Assembly (NCBI GenBank): GCA_949316235.1
Contig: OX438747.1
Location: 4,216,501 to 4,280,500 of the forward strand
Length of the DNA: 64,000 nucleotides
Origin: Oegoconia quadripuncta
Lineage: Eukaryota > Arthropoda > Insecta > Lepidoptera > Autostichidae
Reading direction: 5' to 3'
Part shown: positions 10,098 through 24,500 of the stretch, piece after piece
Position numbering within the stretch: the stretch's first letter is position 1
Layout of the letters: the number at the start of each line of letters is the position of its first letter
The notes under the pieces: generated by a model
What the model was told of the DNA's origin: nothing
Seen by the model: the letters and a program-made list of their open reading frames with translations, nothing else
The model's database searches: none
Position numbers and translations under genes: made by a program

Positions 10098-11570
10098 CTG
10101 CCCGGTCCAACTTTATTACCACACGTGTTTATGTTCGTGCGTTGAGTGACAGTATATGCTAAAGATTGAGTTGTGCGGCGACATATTACGTAAATAACGT
10201 TCAGTAATAACGTTGGACTCTATTTAATGTTTGTTATTCTAAATCGGGTAAAAAACATTTATACAAAAAAAAACTTATAATTTAAATATATGAAAACACC
10301 TGACTGTGATTTGGCTCGAAAGGACGTCACACAGGACACAATACATACAAAGGTGTATTTATGTATGACACAAAAGTAATACATATATGTCCCACAGTCA
10401 GGTAAAAAACATTACCCTCCTTCTTTGGGTAGTCGGGATAAAATGGAAGATATCAATTGTTCTAAAAACTAACAGGTCTCCCGATAGATATTTCTCTCCT
10501 TGTATGGAGATCCATTGCTACACAATCCTCTTACGTTATTCGACACACTTAATTCAAACTAGCTTCAATAGATGGCGTTATTTTAAATGATTTAAACAAA
10601 TAAATTCATTCATCAGTGGTACTGATGAATGAATAATGTTTTGAATTAAACAGATTTATATTAATGAAAAAAATGATGGAAAAAATATTTTGTCGGGTAC
10701 AAAGTTTTTACGCAAAACCATCTCATAATCCTCAACATCATCATCATCATATCAGCCACAGGAAATCCACGTAGTGAGGATGATGATTCTTCCGACCGAT
10801 TTCGGCCATGGCGAACACTTCGACTCCTAATCATAGCGCTGGTGTGCTCGAAGATGGCTAACATATCCGATCTTTCTCTGTCCATGTCCTTCAAGCAGTA
10901 ATATCCTAATTTACCTCTTCCTAACCCAATACCTAAAAAGTTCCCTGAACATAGTAGTAACATCAGTAACAAATACAAAATTTCTATACAAAACTCGTCT
11001 TCTCATAACAATGTTTTCAAATAATACACAAATTAAATTGAAAATTTAAAACATATGAAGAAGAGAGACTATGATTACATCATTCAACGGTAACCAATTT
11101 CCAGCAAATATGACCAAGGATCATTTCGAAAATACCGGCAGAAAGCCGTTTCCAATTCGGTTGAACAGTTTTGGCGCTACAGTGCCACAGTCAGACATAG
11201 ACTTCAATCTTATAACACCCATCTGTGTTGGGGATTAAAAACAATGCCATCTAGCTTCATTTATTTGAATTACACCTGTGTCGAATCACAATAAGCTCGT
11301 CTATCTAAAACACACCCACAATTCCGTCAGCACCAATTTAAACTCAACGCCACCCAAGTTCCACCATGGACCCCTTGGCAAATTGTGAATTTCGAAGTTT
11401 CTAATTCAGTTTGTTTTTACAATCCTATAATACATGTACATCTATTTATAAACACTGGGTAGAATAGACTAGTAAAAGGGTGGTATTGGATGTTGTAACC
11501 CAAAGAATTAGTACCAGAAAACACTATCTACCTATGTAATTTTTTTTACGTGTTGTGGATGCTTGGCCAC
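10098..11570. other. Intergenic with RTE-type LINE scraps
   Basis: Mostly unremarkable AT-rich DNA. Near 10735-10850 the minus strand resembles the tail of RTE-type LINEs (CATCATCATCATATCAGCCA...GGAAATCCACG). A segment near 11100-11230 with GCCGTTTCCAATTCGGTTG shares wording with 58260-58330. No gene is supported. Confidence 0.4.
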
Positions 11571-11700
11571 CGATTCTCGCTCACCCGACTTTTCAATATT
11601 ACTAGGTATCCATAGGTTTGTCACTTTTCCACTTGCAAGTGTGAAAGTGACAGACATACTGATCCATTGACATTAGATTCTCTAACGCGTGAGAATCACT
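11571..11700. mobile_element. Diverged MITE, same family as 9541-10097
   Basis: Begins CGATTCTCGCTCACC and ends GCGTGAGAATCACT. The internal ATAGGTTTGTCACTTTTCC matches the arm of the larger element. About 130 bp, no coding capacity. Confidence 0.55.
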
Positions 11701-12402
11701 GCCCATAACGATACCAACACGTCGAATAAGCTCACTTAATCACCTCGAAGTCAAATCAATTACAGCCAGACATAATCAATGTCTGTCACACAGAAGTCCA
11801 TTTTTTTTGCAGACACTTTGCATAGATTGTACAGCTTGGCCGAAAATAGTAAAAACGTGAAGGCTCTGTTTGTTAACTGGCAACACATGACCTTCACAAA
11901 ACATAGGTGTTACCATGTAACATATGTCCGTTTATTTTCCGGTTTCGACTGTTTTTAGTCAAGCTGTAATTACAGTATCAAATGCATCAATATGCTAACC
12001 AAATGCACTGCATATCTGCAACGTAACGTCATTTCATACCACTAGCACATTTAATACAAAGATATGCTAATCAAATACAAATGACACTGGTATTGCTAGA
12101 AAACGCTGTGCCTATAAGCGCAAACTTCATTTCAATGTAGATTCACTCATCCATTAGCAACATCACAGAACTATAACGAAATCCACCAATATTCAACTAG
12201 TATGTTAAAACCTAACACTTCAAGGAGACAGCGGGAGCCAAACACGTTTAATCAACAATACAATGCCCCGTTTCTCCAGGAAAGTGTTAAGAAAATCCTT
12301 GAATCTACATAGAACAAAGCAGTGCTACTCACTAGAGCTGTCCCTTTCACTGTGCTGTATGTAGTCATAGAGCGCTTTGCACAGGTCGCGCATGGTCGGG
12401 TC

Positions 12403-12513
12403 TCACCTCCCCCCGCCCCGCTTGTTGAGGGGGTCGTACACCTCCGCCTCGGAGTCGATCTCGTCCTCTGAGAGAGAAAGGGAGCCGCCGACGCGGCGCG
12501 TGCGCCGGCCTTC
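12403..12513 (-). CDS. sws: sws exon 28 (C-terminus)
   Basis: Acceptor TTCCAG; encodes [36 protein letters not shown] and TGA at 12403-12405. The frame stays open for 25 more codons after the stop, and a donor-like AG|GTGAGA overlaps the stop, so a longer isoform is possible. It is reached across a 6.2-kb intron. Confidence 0.85.
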   Translation of the reverse strand, partial: EGRRTRRVGGSLSLSEDEIDSEAEVYDPLNKRGGGR

Positions 12514-15500
12514 CTGGAATTCGTAATCCTTCATATCAATCGCTTTGCACTCTTTCCGGAGTTATAGAATGTGTATATACATGAGTGTTTTTTTTCTTGG
12601 TTAGTGTGGTTTGCAGCACGCAAAAAGATTAGAACCAACACATTGAAGTAATTGAATCACCATCATAGCGTTATTTATGCGAAAAACTACCTACGATCGT
12701 CAACCCAATCGTGACGATGAGGGCGAAGACCTCGGAAGAAGTCTTTTTCCAGCAATGTAAAGGGTGATGATGATGACGATCCACTGGAATTACAGATGAG
12801 TTAACAAAAATTCTACAATACCAATGAACGTTGTCGATGTTCTCGATGTAATATCTCATCACCGTCCACTGGCAGGCATAGGCCTTCCCCCACGCACTAC
12901 CTCCAAAGACTTCTATTATAAATTAAGATAGTTTAGAGAGCCATTTAGCACTATTACACTCCACATCGACTTCTCCATCAACTATATTGGTTTTTCGGGC
13001 CGAATTTTGACCTACTTGCTTTCCTACGCACATTATTGACCCTCTACAAAATATATTCTGTCCTTAGTACCTTAGTAGTATGTAGCGTAGTGATTGCTTT
13101 AAGAACGTCATTCATTAGTCTTCGTCCATCTCAATTTATAATAGAAAGTCACTGACTTAGTAATGATTCCACACAATTTAGAAATATAGTCTACATTAAT
13201 CATCTGTAGTGTTGGCTGTCTGTCATATACTTATGTTATAAGGCACCAACCAACCAGCCACACGTCATCCACTGCTGAACATTGGCCTCCCCCAAAGAAA
13301 TCCAAATTGACCGGCCGGAAACGGCCTGCATCCAGCGATTTTAACAGGTCGTCTGTCCACCTTGTGACCAATCACTAAAAATATGGTACTTAACCGGAGT
13401 TACTTATGTTAGTGGCCTTAAATAAAATCAGCAAAGGCTAAAGCGCAGAATTTCCAAGCCGATTGTAAAAAAAAGGCATCATGACACCTAAGGCGATGGT
13501 ACATAAAAATATGGAAATGAAACCATACTTAAAACCATAATTAAATTGTGAAAATCTACACTCAAATGCACACGTGTGAGTAACTAATATGTTTACACTA
13601 AACATATAGAGCTTGATAAAGTGTTAGTTGCCAAAAATCCAATGGTTCACCCCATAAACGCTTTTTTAAATATAAATAGATTTTTGTGTAAGTATAAAGT
13701 ATGTGTTGAGTTTGTTATAAATAATATACGTATTTAATAATTATAAAGAAAAAATTGTTATAAAATGGTTTTCTCTCATCCCGATCTGACTGAGGGCGCG
13801 ACCTTGGATATTCTTAAATCTAGGACATATGAATAGCTGGAGAATAAAAGAGTTGTTCGAACCATTTTTATAATAATTTTGACTTTGAGTAGTCAGTTGT
13901 CACGCAGACTCTTTAAAAGATAAATTATAAACATATAGAAAATTTTCTGAATCATGCATCCCAGTAAACATACATGATGACTTAGCTTCTCACCAAAGGG
14001 CGAGTGCACTCGCTATCAATTGACCCATCGAAAAATCCGTAATTTAAGCGCGTATTTACCGCATTGTAAAAAGCTGGGGACGTCGCAATTTCACGTATAT
14101 TTCTCGATTATTTAATAAGCTACTGAGACACTAAGTACTACCATTGACCACTAAAACACGAGTAATGATAATTGCCATACTACAGTACCTCGAAAGATCT
14201 CAAAATCTCGAAAGACTCTTAGCCTAGAAAAAAATAGGCCAAAATTTTTGGACCTATATTTTTATACAAATACAAATTTATACAAATAACATGAAGAAAA
14301 GATTCTTAATTTGTCAAGGTTGATAGTCAAGATTTCTTTTTGTCTGGCTATGTGTAAGCGCCATCTAGTTTTAATGAATTTTGAGATTTTCTGAGGTAAG
14401 ATTTCTAGAATTGCGACTGTCAGTCGTCTTGTTTTATTGGTCTGTGGTACTTACCATTAAAACACATAAAATGTACATAATTTTTTTCATGTGGTCGATT
14501 ACAGTTTGTATAAAAACTGCTCAGTATCGTTTACACTCAAGAAAAAATAGCAAACTAGCTTACAAATAACAAACTCATCATGTATATCCACCATAGACTA
14601 CACAATGCCAATCCCAACCCTCCACCGAACCCACACCTTGCAGTGCTCCCTGAGCGTGATAAAAAAAAAGTATCTAAACCCGTGTGCTACAAGGCGTGCA
14701 GGTCAATATCTGCCCACCAATTCCGTGTCACTGATCCAGGCGGCTGCATCCTCTACACTTGACGACATCTGAAGGGTCATAAGAAGGAAATTTTGACACC
14801 ACAAAGGCCGTGGAAATGTAATCCAATATATAAATAATCGACCCAGCTGACATCAGAGAAAAGTCCGCTACGAAAACGGATTTGTTTTGAATGAATTTGG
14901 CTAACGGATGTATTACAGAACGACGCTCAAGTCTGGTATTATTGCCATTTCTGTCTCACCGCAAAAATAGGAATATATCTATCCCTTTTGAACTAGTTTT
15001 AAATAAGAGTTCATGACTTGAGCATAGTTCGTATTAGTCAAATTCGTGCCAACAATTTCCAAGTCGTCCGACGTACTCGCGGGGGCTGTTTTGATTTTTG
15101 ATTTCGTATTTGTTTCGCTTTTGAACACTGACCAAAGACACCAACTCCGAATGGTGTAGGCAACACTTCTGAGCACTCATGACAGCATAAGTTAAGGTAA
15201 TTTGTTTAGTCTATAATTTTGTGTGCTCTGTGCAACAAAGTATTTATTAAATCATCCAAAACTTTGATGCTTCTTTAGTTGTGAGAGTAGTATGTTACTT
15301 GAGTGAATAGACGTCTCTTTACCGACGGCGCCTCTACCAAATGTGTTGGATATATACAAAAATTGTTATTGCCTATTGGTCTCGATAGTATATCATCAAC
15401 CAAAATCAGATAGAAGGGGGGGTTCGTCCACAACCTTTTGAACCTGTGTGGTTTTAACTTATTGGTTAAGCCATTTTGTAGAAAATGTAAATACATCCTT

Positions 15501-18500
15501 ATCGTTGATAATCGTTATATTACTATAGTGATTCGAATACATTTTACTCCATTTTTGGAGTTTAAATACTAAATACGTTGAGGAAACGACTCCAATGGGT
15601 AATAACCAGCTCCCGTAGCATGACAGGTGCGATAAACGTTTATAACGCGTGAGATATTAGTCCTGCTCATTCGCTTGGACGAAATATACAACGTTCCCAC
15701 TCTTACACAATGTCGGGCGCCACAAGCGATGTCATGCTACGCAGGCTGGTTCGAAACGGCAGCGAATGAAAATTTCGCTAGGAGTAAATATTTGAGTGAT
15801 GGATGGTTAATTTTTACCCGAGTTATAGATGTTTACTATACTATAGTATAAATATTTATGTACGTTTATCCGTTATGTTAGTACCTATACAGGCTTTACC
15901 TAGAATGGGACTAGATAATCAGTACGGTACCTATCTGTGGTGTTTTATTGCTCCAAAAATTTATTATAGTTAAAAAATATTTACATTACCTATTTATGTA
16001 ATCATTCCCGGGGTCAGTGGTGAATTAAATTAAGACATTTTGGACTGGCAGCCTTATCTATCCTCAATGGTACTGATCTTTACAGCCGTCTCCTTCGCAA
16101 TTCGTCGAATTTGATATTTGAAGCGTTACTATTGGTCGAATTTGACATTGTAACCTTACTATTCGTCAAATTGGACAGTGTACGATAAAGTTCTTTACCA
16201 TTGAATTTAAACAAAAGGGATACTTGTTTAAAATACTAACTAAAAACCACAATATCATAAATAACACGAATTCTCGTTGAAAGTCTACGTCTACAACGAT
16301 TCGGGAATATAATTCCCGAATCGATGCTTAAACACTCCTTCACCTCTACCATGAGTTTAAGAAAACTATTCCTGTTTTAGAAAACTAACCGCGTTATAGT
16401 AAACTCGTGATAAAAGGAGTCAGCAGCGCCAGTTGCTAGCAAATTAATTATTCATATTCTAAGTGACCATTAATAATTGCAGATTAAAAGTAGTTTTACA
16501 TGCCAGTATGTAGCTTAATATAATTTTAACACTTGTCTTCGACAACTATTATGTCGAACGACTTTATAGTCAGTTCTAGTAGTAGCTGCGAAACACAAAG
16601 AAGGCTGCTGGTATGTTGATTTATTCGTCTAAACGTTTAAGCATTTGCATTGTAGATCTTTGGTCACTTTAGAATACGAACGTAAGACAACTTGTTGGTC
16701 ATACAACACTACAGGCATACAACTTAACAGAGAATCGTGCGAAGTAAGGCAGGAGGCGACGAAGGAACAGCCGTGCGTAAAACGCCCTCTGATTGTAGGA
16801 AGCCATCGGATGTAGTTGCCAAAATATTTTAACGTGGACCAATCCAATTAGTGGATATAAATACAATCTTTGTTTTACAAAAACGAGCCGTTCGCGTAAT
16901 TTATCAATTGAGACCTGCAGTGTCACTTAGAGATAGGTTTAAAGAACATTCTAACCTTTTCGTCACAGTACATTTTTGAAAATCTAATGTATGTCAAAAA
17001 AAAAATAGCATCATTTAGGAAAAATAGTGATAAACAAGAAGAAATAAAGATAAACTTGCAGGTCACATAAGTCGCCTCCTCAAAGTCAGTGGTTCATTCA
17101 AAGGGTATACGCTTTTTCAATAAGGTTCCAGTTGATATACAAAATATTCATCTCAATAAATTTAAAGATACTATAAAACAGAAATTTATTAATAAAGCAT
17201 ATTATAAAATATCAGACTATTTAGATGATAATCATCCCTGGACATAATCAGATCGTTCGCATGCCAGGCTATTTCACAATTAATAATGAAATATAAAAAC
17301 CTTTTTGTAATATAAAATAAAAACCTTTATGTAAAATCAAAGCCTGCTTTTAAAAGAGCAACCCTTCGAGTTTCATGCTTGTTCTTCTCAGTGGAAAATT
17401 GCATTTTGAACAAGCAGTAGGTCAAAAAATGTAAAATTGAGTATTTTAAGTGTACTCTGTGTACCTACAAAATAAAGCATTTTTGACTTTGACTTTCACA
17501 GACTTTGCTTCATTTTAATTGGTCCATATTGGAGTGTAATACTAGTACAACCATGTATCGCTTTCTACTGACCATTTACAAAATAATGGGGCCGGATCTC
17601 TGTTACGCTGTAACACAGCCTCATTTCGTTAGTCTTCTTACAAGCCTTGACAAAATTATTTTAAAATTGAATTCATTCATATATTACAAATCAATAAGTA
17701 CGCATTATTATTATTATAGACGAACAGCATCACCGCTGGTATGTCTATGTCACAGTGTTGAAAGAGTTCACATTGTTCATTATATTGTTATTCAGTCAAT
17801 ATTTAAGTCATCACTAGTTTTTTTTTTAATTTATCCAATCTATTCTTGAATTTATAAATCATAAATAAATATTTTTTAACTGTTTTACTAATATATAATA
17901 CATTTATTTGCTCTAAATATGGTTACATTGCATTGATGGAAATAAAAGTAAGGGTAGTTGAGAAGCTAATCAGTAAGGATCAGCGACGTATCGCAATCTT
18001 AATGAATGCAGTAACACCAAAGTTAAATATTGCGCAAACCAATGCAACATTTTCAAGGTTTGTAACAAGATATTAGAAACTGTTGTTGCCTGTACGTCTA
18101 TATATTCTATCTACAGAAAAAAAATCAAACTTCTAATAGAATAAATTACCACAATATGCTGCTGTGTAAATATGTATAGTGAGCATCAAATTGATATTAC
18201 CAGCCACGCTGGTCAAACGTAGCTTAACATTGGAAAATCAACCTTAAAAACAATCTTACAACTGCAATCGGACAAAATAAACGGTGTTCACACTTAACAG
18301 GGTTAAAAACTGCTCTTTTCTTTTAAATATTTCCTGGCAGCATTACTATTGGGTATTCCTTACTTCTGTGGATTGGTAATATAAAAATAGTCCCTATTAC
18401 AATACAAATAGGGATCGGTTTTGCTTCAGTGGCGCCATCTTTCAGTTTGTAACCCCACTGATCACCATGCTTGCTAATTTACAATAAAGCAGCAAACACG

Positions 18501-21500
18501 CCCAATGCTCTTTATGTGTTAAGACTTGTTTAAGATTTTGTCCTAAGCTATCTAACTCGAAGGCTAGAACCAGCTTGAAATAAAGTCCATTTTATGTTGG
18601 CATGGACTAAACATAAAACAAAGAAAACAATAGCCTATCACTAAGGTTCATTTTCTCTAATTGTTTACACACATTTGATCATCACGTTTGCTAATATCGA
18701 TTTGACGCTGTCTATTGACCGATCAGGCCACTCACCTCCAGTATTCCAGCACTTGGCTCCGAGGCATAGCCCTCGAAGTGCCGCTGGTCCTCCTCATAGT
18801 CCGAGGATGAAGACGAGTCGTTGTCGCCATCTCGACCGGTGCGCACGGAGCACACCATTTGTGCTAAATCGGTGAACGTGTAGCTGGTGGAAGAGATTAC
18901 GATGAATTTTAGATGAGATAATGATTACAAGACGTCGACTACACATTATTTATTTTATTAAAATTAGTTTACCGCGCACGCTACCTACATATCATGTGCG
19001 TAATGCTTCCTAACCCAAAGGTTGCGTGGAAGAGATCGCTTTTAGTGATAAGGCCGCCAAATTGTACTGTCCTCTTTTTCTTATTTTTCTTATGTTTCTT
19101 ATTGTTGTACAATAAAGAATATTTTGTTGTTTGTTTTGTTGTTACACAGTCCAGTAGACTCATAATAACTGGTAAGGAGCATCTGTCAATGTATAAAGTA
19201 AATGGAACAGATCTAGGCGCTCCGCCCAAAAATTTGAATTATTCTCGATTAGGAGTACATGCGTTTTGTGTGTCAAGAAAGCTTGTTCTCAATAACTCTT
19301 CTTATACAAGTAAAGGTTTTGTCAAACGCGTTAATAAACTTTATAATGAAAAAATGTGTCTAACATATATTAGAAATTCAATACCTGATAATGGTGTCGA
19401 TTCGGATGTACACCAACTAAACTAAAACCAGTTTTAGAGTAGTACTGTCTCTTTCTCCCTGGTACAGTACGATGCGACGGCACTACTCCAAAACTGGTTT
19501 TAGTTTAGTTGGTGTACATCCGAATCGACACCAATGATAATTTTTTCTGATACTCGTTTGATCATAATAATAATATCACCACCATAGTTAAGTAACGATG
19601 TGGTCGAAGATGAAGCACGCTCACGCAGCCCCAACAGCACAACCCGGCGGCTGAAAATTTTATCTCAAATAGCGGAACATAACACGACTATCAACATTTC
19701 TGTTTGGCGTAAAGTTCGTAAAAAATTATGGCTAGGCGGACATTTAATAATGCCGGATGCCCAAACCGAGTACTAAACATGTTCGCCATTGTACATCCGA
19801 ATCGACACCATTATATCACAATTAAAGATGTACACGTCATTCACCAATTTGTACAAAAGCATCTTAGATGGTAAGTTCAAGCCAATCTTAAAGATATTGT
19901 GCCCATTAGATGGGGTACGTTAACACTATTATATTAATAATATTGCAACGTTTTGAGCATTTTTTTCGTTCTAACGAAAACTTAACAGCGCTCTAATTCA
20001 GTTTCAATAGTCTTTTTCGAAAATGTTCTCCACTAACTTTTTAGATCAACTTTTTATATTTCGGAAAATATGGACCTGGGGCTCTAGGGCCTAACTCAAA
20101 GCTATGCACTGTCTATCCTTGTCATTGTGTTACGATATGACAAGGACGGATGGCGCATTGACGTCATAAACGATAACAATTTCCAAAGCAATTGAGTTAA
20201 TCGCTGCTGAAAGTTTACAACTTACTCGGTGAGTGAAGGTTGAGCGTCAGGCCTCCGCCCCTCGGCGGCGGCCCCGCTGACCCCTCCCCCGCCCCCGCGC
20301 CGCTGCCCCTCGAAGTAGGCGGCGCCGTGACGGTAGCCCACCTCGCGGATCTCGTCGAACGAGCCGAACTGGAGCGTCTTGTATGTGTCGATCGGTGGAC
20401 GGATGTACTCACAGTAGTCGGACTTCTTTACCTCCTGAAAAATTCACGTGTCGAATTTCTGTATATCTACTCTGACTGCTATACCAAAAGATCGCGGGTT
20501 CGAAGCATATGGTGTTAGCACTTGACCTCAATCACACCTGATGTTAAGTGAAGATGAGGCCGAAGTTGGAAGCGTACTGATCCGGAAATCCAAATATTTG
20601 GGGAACTGCCTATCTTATCTCTGATAACCGGAACACAACAATGATATTAACATCACATACATGTTACATGACCTATAGAACTTATAATCATTTTATTTGC
20701 CCGTGTTCCGGGCACCACGCTGTATAAATATTTATGTGTTTATCCGGTATCTAGTACCCATAGCACAAGCTTTGCTTAGTTTGGGACTAGATGATTGGTG
20801 TTAGTGTCTAAAATATTACGAATGTTGCTTGGATATCTTTACAAATATTATGAGACAAACCTCCAACTGTCGGTTGCAAGAGACGTAAGCGAGTCTGCTT
20901 TGAATATCAGGCAAATTTGGCACTTTCACTGGAGTTGTAAACGGATTCCATCTGAAATAGATAAGAAACATCATATTTTAGGTATTTTCCTTTAAATTAA
21001 TTCAAAACTATAACTAAAGAAACTATGCGCAAGAGCTATTTTAATTTAACATTTCATCTTTTGTGTGTTTGTGAATAATTAGCATGTCTGATGAAAGTCG
21101 GTTAAGCCGTTTTGCGGTGTGGGAGTCATATGAGATGAGAGCCTATTCTGATGGGTGTCTAGACAAAAAATAATAAAACTCGAGAAATTGAAAAAAAGTC
21201 ATAAAAAAACAAACTAATATCAAAATTAATATAAAAGTAATACTGACTAGAAAAGGTTGGCGCATGAAGCTGCCTGACACCAGTACGACTATTCTTGTAG
21301 CTGGTTTACCATAGTCTATAGAGTACCGATCAGTATCAAGTGGAAGTTTGTGGTCTCTGCCTATCCAGGCAGAGAAGACAAACGTACGGGAAACAGTCGT
21401 GAATGTATGTATTAGAACGATGTCAGTCTTTAGATGGTTTTCCAAATTTACAATTTATAGTTATTTAAGACGTTGTTACCTCTTCCACAACAGCCACCAC

Positions 21501-24500
21501 CCGGATAGGTCGTCCCCGTAGTTGGTCAGATCGGTGTCGTCCTGCGAACCAACATCTATGGCTAAGATGTGTTTGGCTCCAAGAGACCGCATGACGTCAG
21601 CTGAAATACAGGTGCGCGGTTAGAAATCTTCGAATTGATGTGGTGATATTTATGTATTTGTGTATGTTTGTATAGTAGGTAATTTATAAGACTATAGGTA
21701 TTTTATTATATTATATTATATATTGTGAGGGGAGGCGGGGCGGGGGACGACCTGGAGCCGCTTATGCGTTCCCAGGTCCTCCCTACTGCCGAGGAAGGTC
21801 GCCGGGGGGTTTTAGTGGGTAGTCCCGCTCCTGTCATTGGAGCGGGGAGTCCCACATATCCCCGTCGCTGCCCCACAGCGGCGGGTCGAATGCGTAAACG
21901 TATTTCCCCTCGAAAAAAAAAAAGGTATTTTATTATTATTAAATGTATCTATAACATAGGTATCTATTATTAACTATGTATATTATTTTTTGGATTCGCA
22001 TTTTTATGTGTTCCCCATCCCATGAAACTTTTCTAATCTTCAGTATCGTTGCCCGGAAGAGATCTCTTTAGAGATAAGCTCACCTTTGTACATATTTTCT
22101 TCTGTTTGTATTTTTTGTGCAATTAAGAATGATAATATTATGAGTTTGGGCAACAAGCAAAATTAAACTTTATGATAACTTATGATAAGTTACATTTTTT
22201 TTATGATTGTCTGAATAGGCTTTTGACCACCTGATGGAAAGTAACGATGTGGTCGAAGATGAAGCACGCGATTCCAGTAAATGCCTATACACTCTGGTCT
22301 TGAGGATCCCAAGGTTGTAGGATTCAGGGATTCAAGACTGAGGCCAGAAGGGAGTTCCAGGCGTATGATAGTATTATTTAGATGATAAAGCAGCTCGTTC
22401 GCATAACCAGGCTATTTCACAAATAATAATGAAATATTTATTATGCCTTTTTGTAATATAAAATCCTTTTTTTTTAAAGAGCAACCTCTCGAGGATCATG
22501 CTTGTTCTTCTCAGGGGAAAATTGCCTTTTGAACAAGCAGTAGCTTTATAAATGTAAAATTTGCCTATTTTAAGTGTACCCTGTGTACCTACAAAATAAA
22601 GCATTTTTGATTTGATTTGATATCTGATTTCAACATAAAGCTTGAGGTGACATAAGATACAATATTGTTCCCGGTATTTCACTAACGCGACTTCCCATAC
22701 AGGAAGAGACGGGTTAGTTCTATATCGAGAACCACACAGCAAATGACTGATTGATAAGTGTCAGAACATACAAAAATCTAACCAACCTGGCACGTTGTTG
22801 ACGTAGCAGCCGTCTAGCAGCAGATGTCCATCCATCGGGTCGCAAATAGGCGGGAATATCCCGGCAATGCTCATGGACGCACGGCAGTATCTCCATAGCA
22901 TACCTAGCGGTTGTAGTCCGTGGTTTGAGGTTCATGTGGGCGTGCTTTTGAGGTTGCCATCACTTACCTTGGGTGGTCGAGTGTAAATATTGTGAATATT
23001 TAAATGCTGTTTTTTTTTATTGTGATTCGCTTTTTGGTTTTATGGATTCGCGTTTGGAGCATAAAGTGGAAAGTGCCGAATGAAATGCGCGATCTGAGTA
23101 AAGTACTTATACTTTACTCAGATCGCGCCTTAGCGTGTAAAGATTTAGTATTTGTACACGTTTGAAAGTAAAATAGTTTTCATAATCTATTTTTAATTAT
23201 TTATTAATTTTAGAATTTATATTACAAGGCACTGTAATGATTGTAAAGACTTTTCTATTTAATTTGGACAAAAAAATAAACTCTTAGGTGTTTTGTGCGC
23301 ATAAAACGGGAGAACCATCTCGATTGTTATGAAATAATGATTAGCGTTCCGCCCTCGACTTCAACCGCGTTGATGTCGAGATGAAAACTAATTTTTGCCA
23401 CGATAAAATATAACAAAAGGAAAATAGCTATGCGTTTTAAAACACCACTAGCGCCATCTAGTTTTTTTTTATGCATAACCTCAAACACACCTAATGATAA
23501 ATGAAGATGAAGCCGAAAACTTCCAACTTGTTTGGGGGACTGCATATCTTTCGTTGTTTTCAAAAATACTTATGATACACCTATTTATTGCCATAGTATA
23601 ATAGCCTGCAAACAACTTTTCATTATTTGGTTCCGGAGATATTGACTTGGTCGTAATATTTCTCCCCTTAGAAGTGAAAATTCAAAAAATCCTTTAGTGC
23701 TTTTATAATGAATAACCCTTCCACATTTCATCAACAACCGTCCACGCACTTGGGCAGCGCACACATTTCTGGGTCAGTAAGTTTTCTGATATAGATAGAG
23801 TGGTCAAAATGGTTATCGGTTTTACTAAAACATGGGGGGACCGTAATTATGTTGTCTAATATTTTTTTGGGAGATTTCGCGATATCTAGTAACATCAGTT
23901 CTATTTATTTGTTGTGCCTTACAAGTTATAGTTATTTACAAAGCTTCCATTGAAGCCTAATGTAATAGTAGTCACATAGTCACGTAAGATACAAATAATG
24001 AAGTTTTGATGAAAGACGAAAAAGTAACTTTGTGCTGCTTAATGAAATTGGTGAGATAGAAAATAAATGCGAAGTGAAACATAGGGATAGAAAAGCTTCG
24101 ATAGTTTCAGTTACAAATTATGGAACCTGTATCTAAGTTAAGTACCATTTGAATTAACAAAACTTCTCAAAATCACCAATATTTACACTCAAACCGAACT
24201 AACAATATCAGAACGTTGACACGTGTGCGTTATATCCGATGCCAATTGAACGCGCACGTACGCAACACATAGGCTTCAGGGCTCTGTGATTGGTTTACCT
24301 GGAAGATTGTTGACGTAACCGCCGTCCAATAGGAGGTGGCCGTCTACGGGGTCGCACAGCGGCGGCATGTAGCCACTGAGTGACATCGAAGCGCGTATGT
24401 ACCGCCAGAGGGAACCTGCGGCGCGCGATTTGTGTTGCGTTAGACAAGGTTCTCGAACGATTTCAAATATCAAATTTAGACGTCAGTCAAATATTTAACT

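Noticed and set aside
17505..17849. 114-codon plus-strand frame
   Set aside because: Non-ATG start, no recognisable motif, AT-rich composition.
18994..19425. 143-codon plus-strand frame with a hydrophobic stretch
   Set aside because: Its first part is a LINE tail (GGAAGAGATCGC...) and its end runs into the hairpin MITE at 19392, so it is assembled from repeats.
22787..22903. Exon 23b as a dead copy of 23a
   Set aside because: It is open, keeps phase, length, both splice sites and the catalytic Asp, and matches the fly-type reading, so it is treated as functional.
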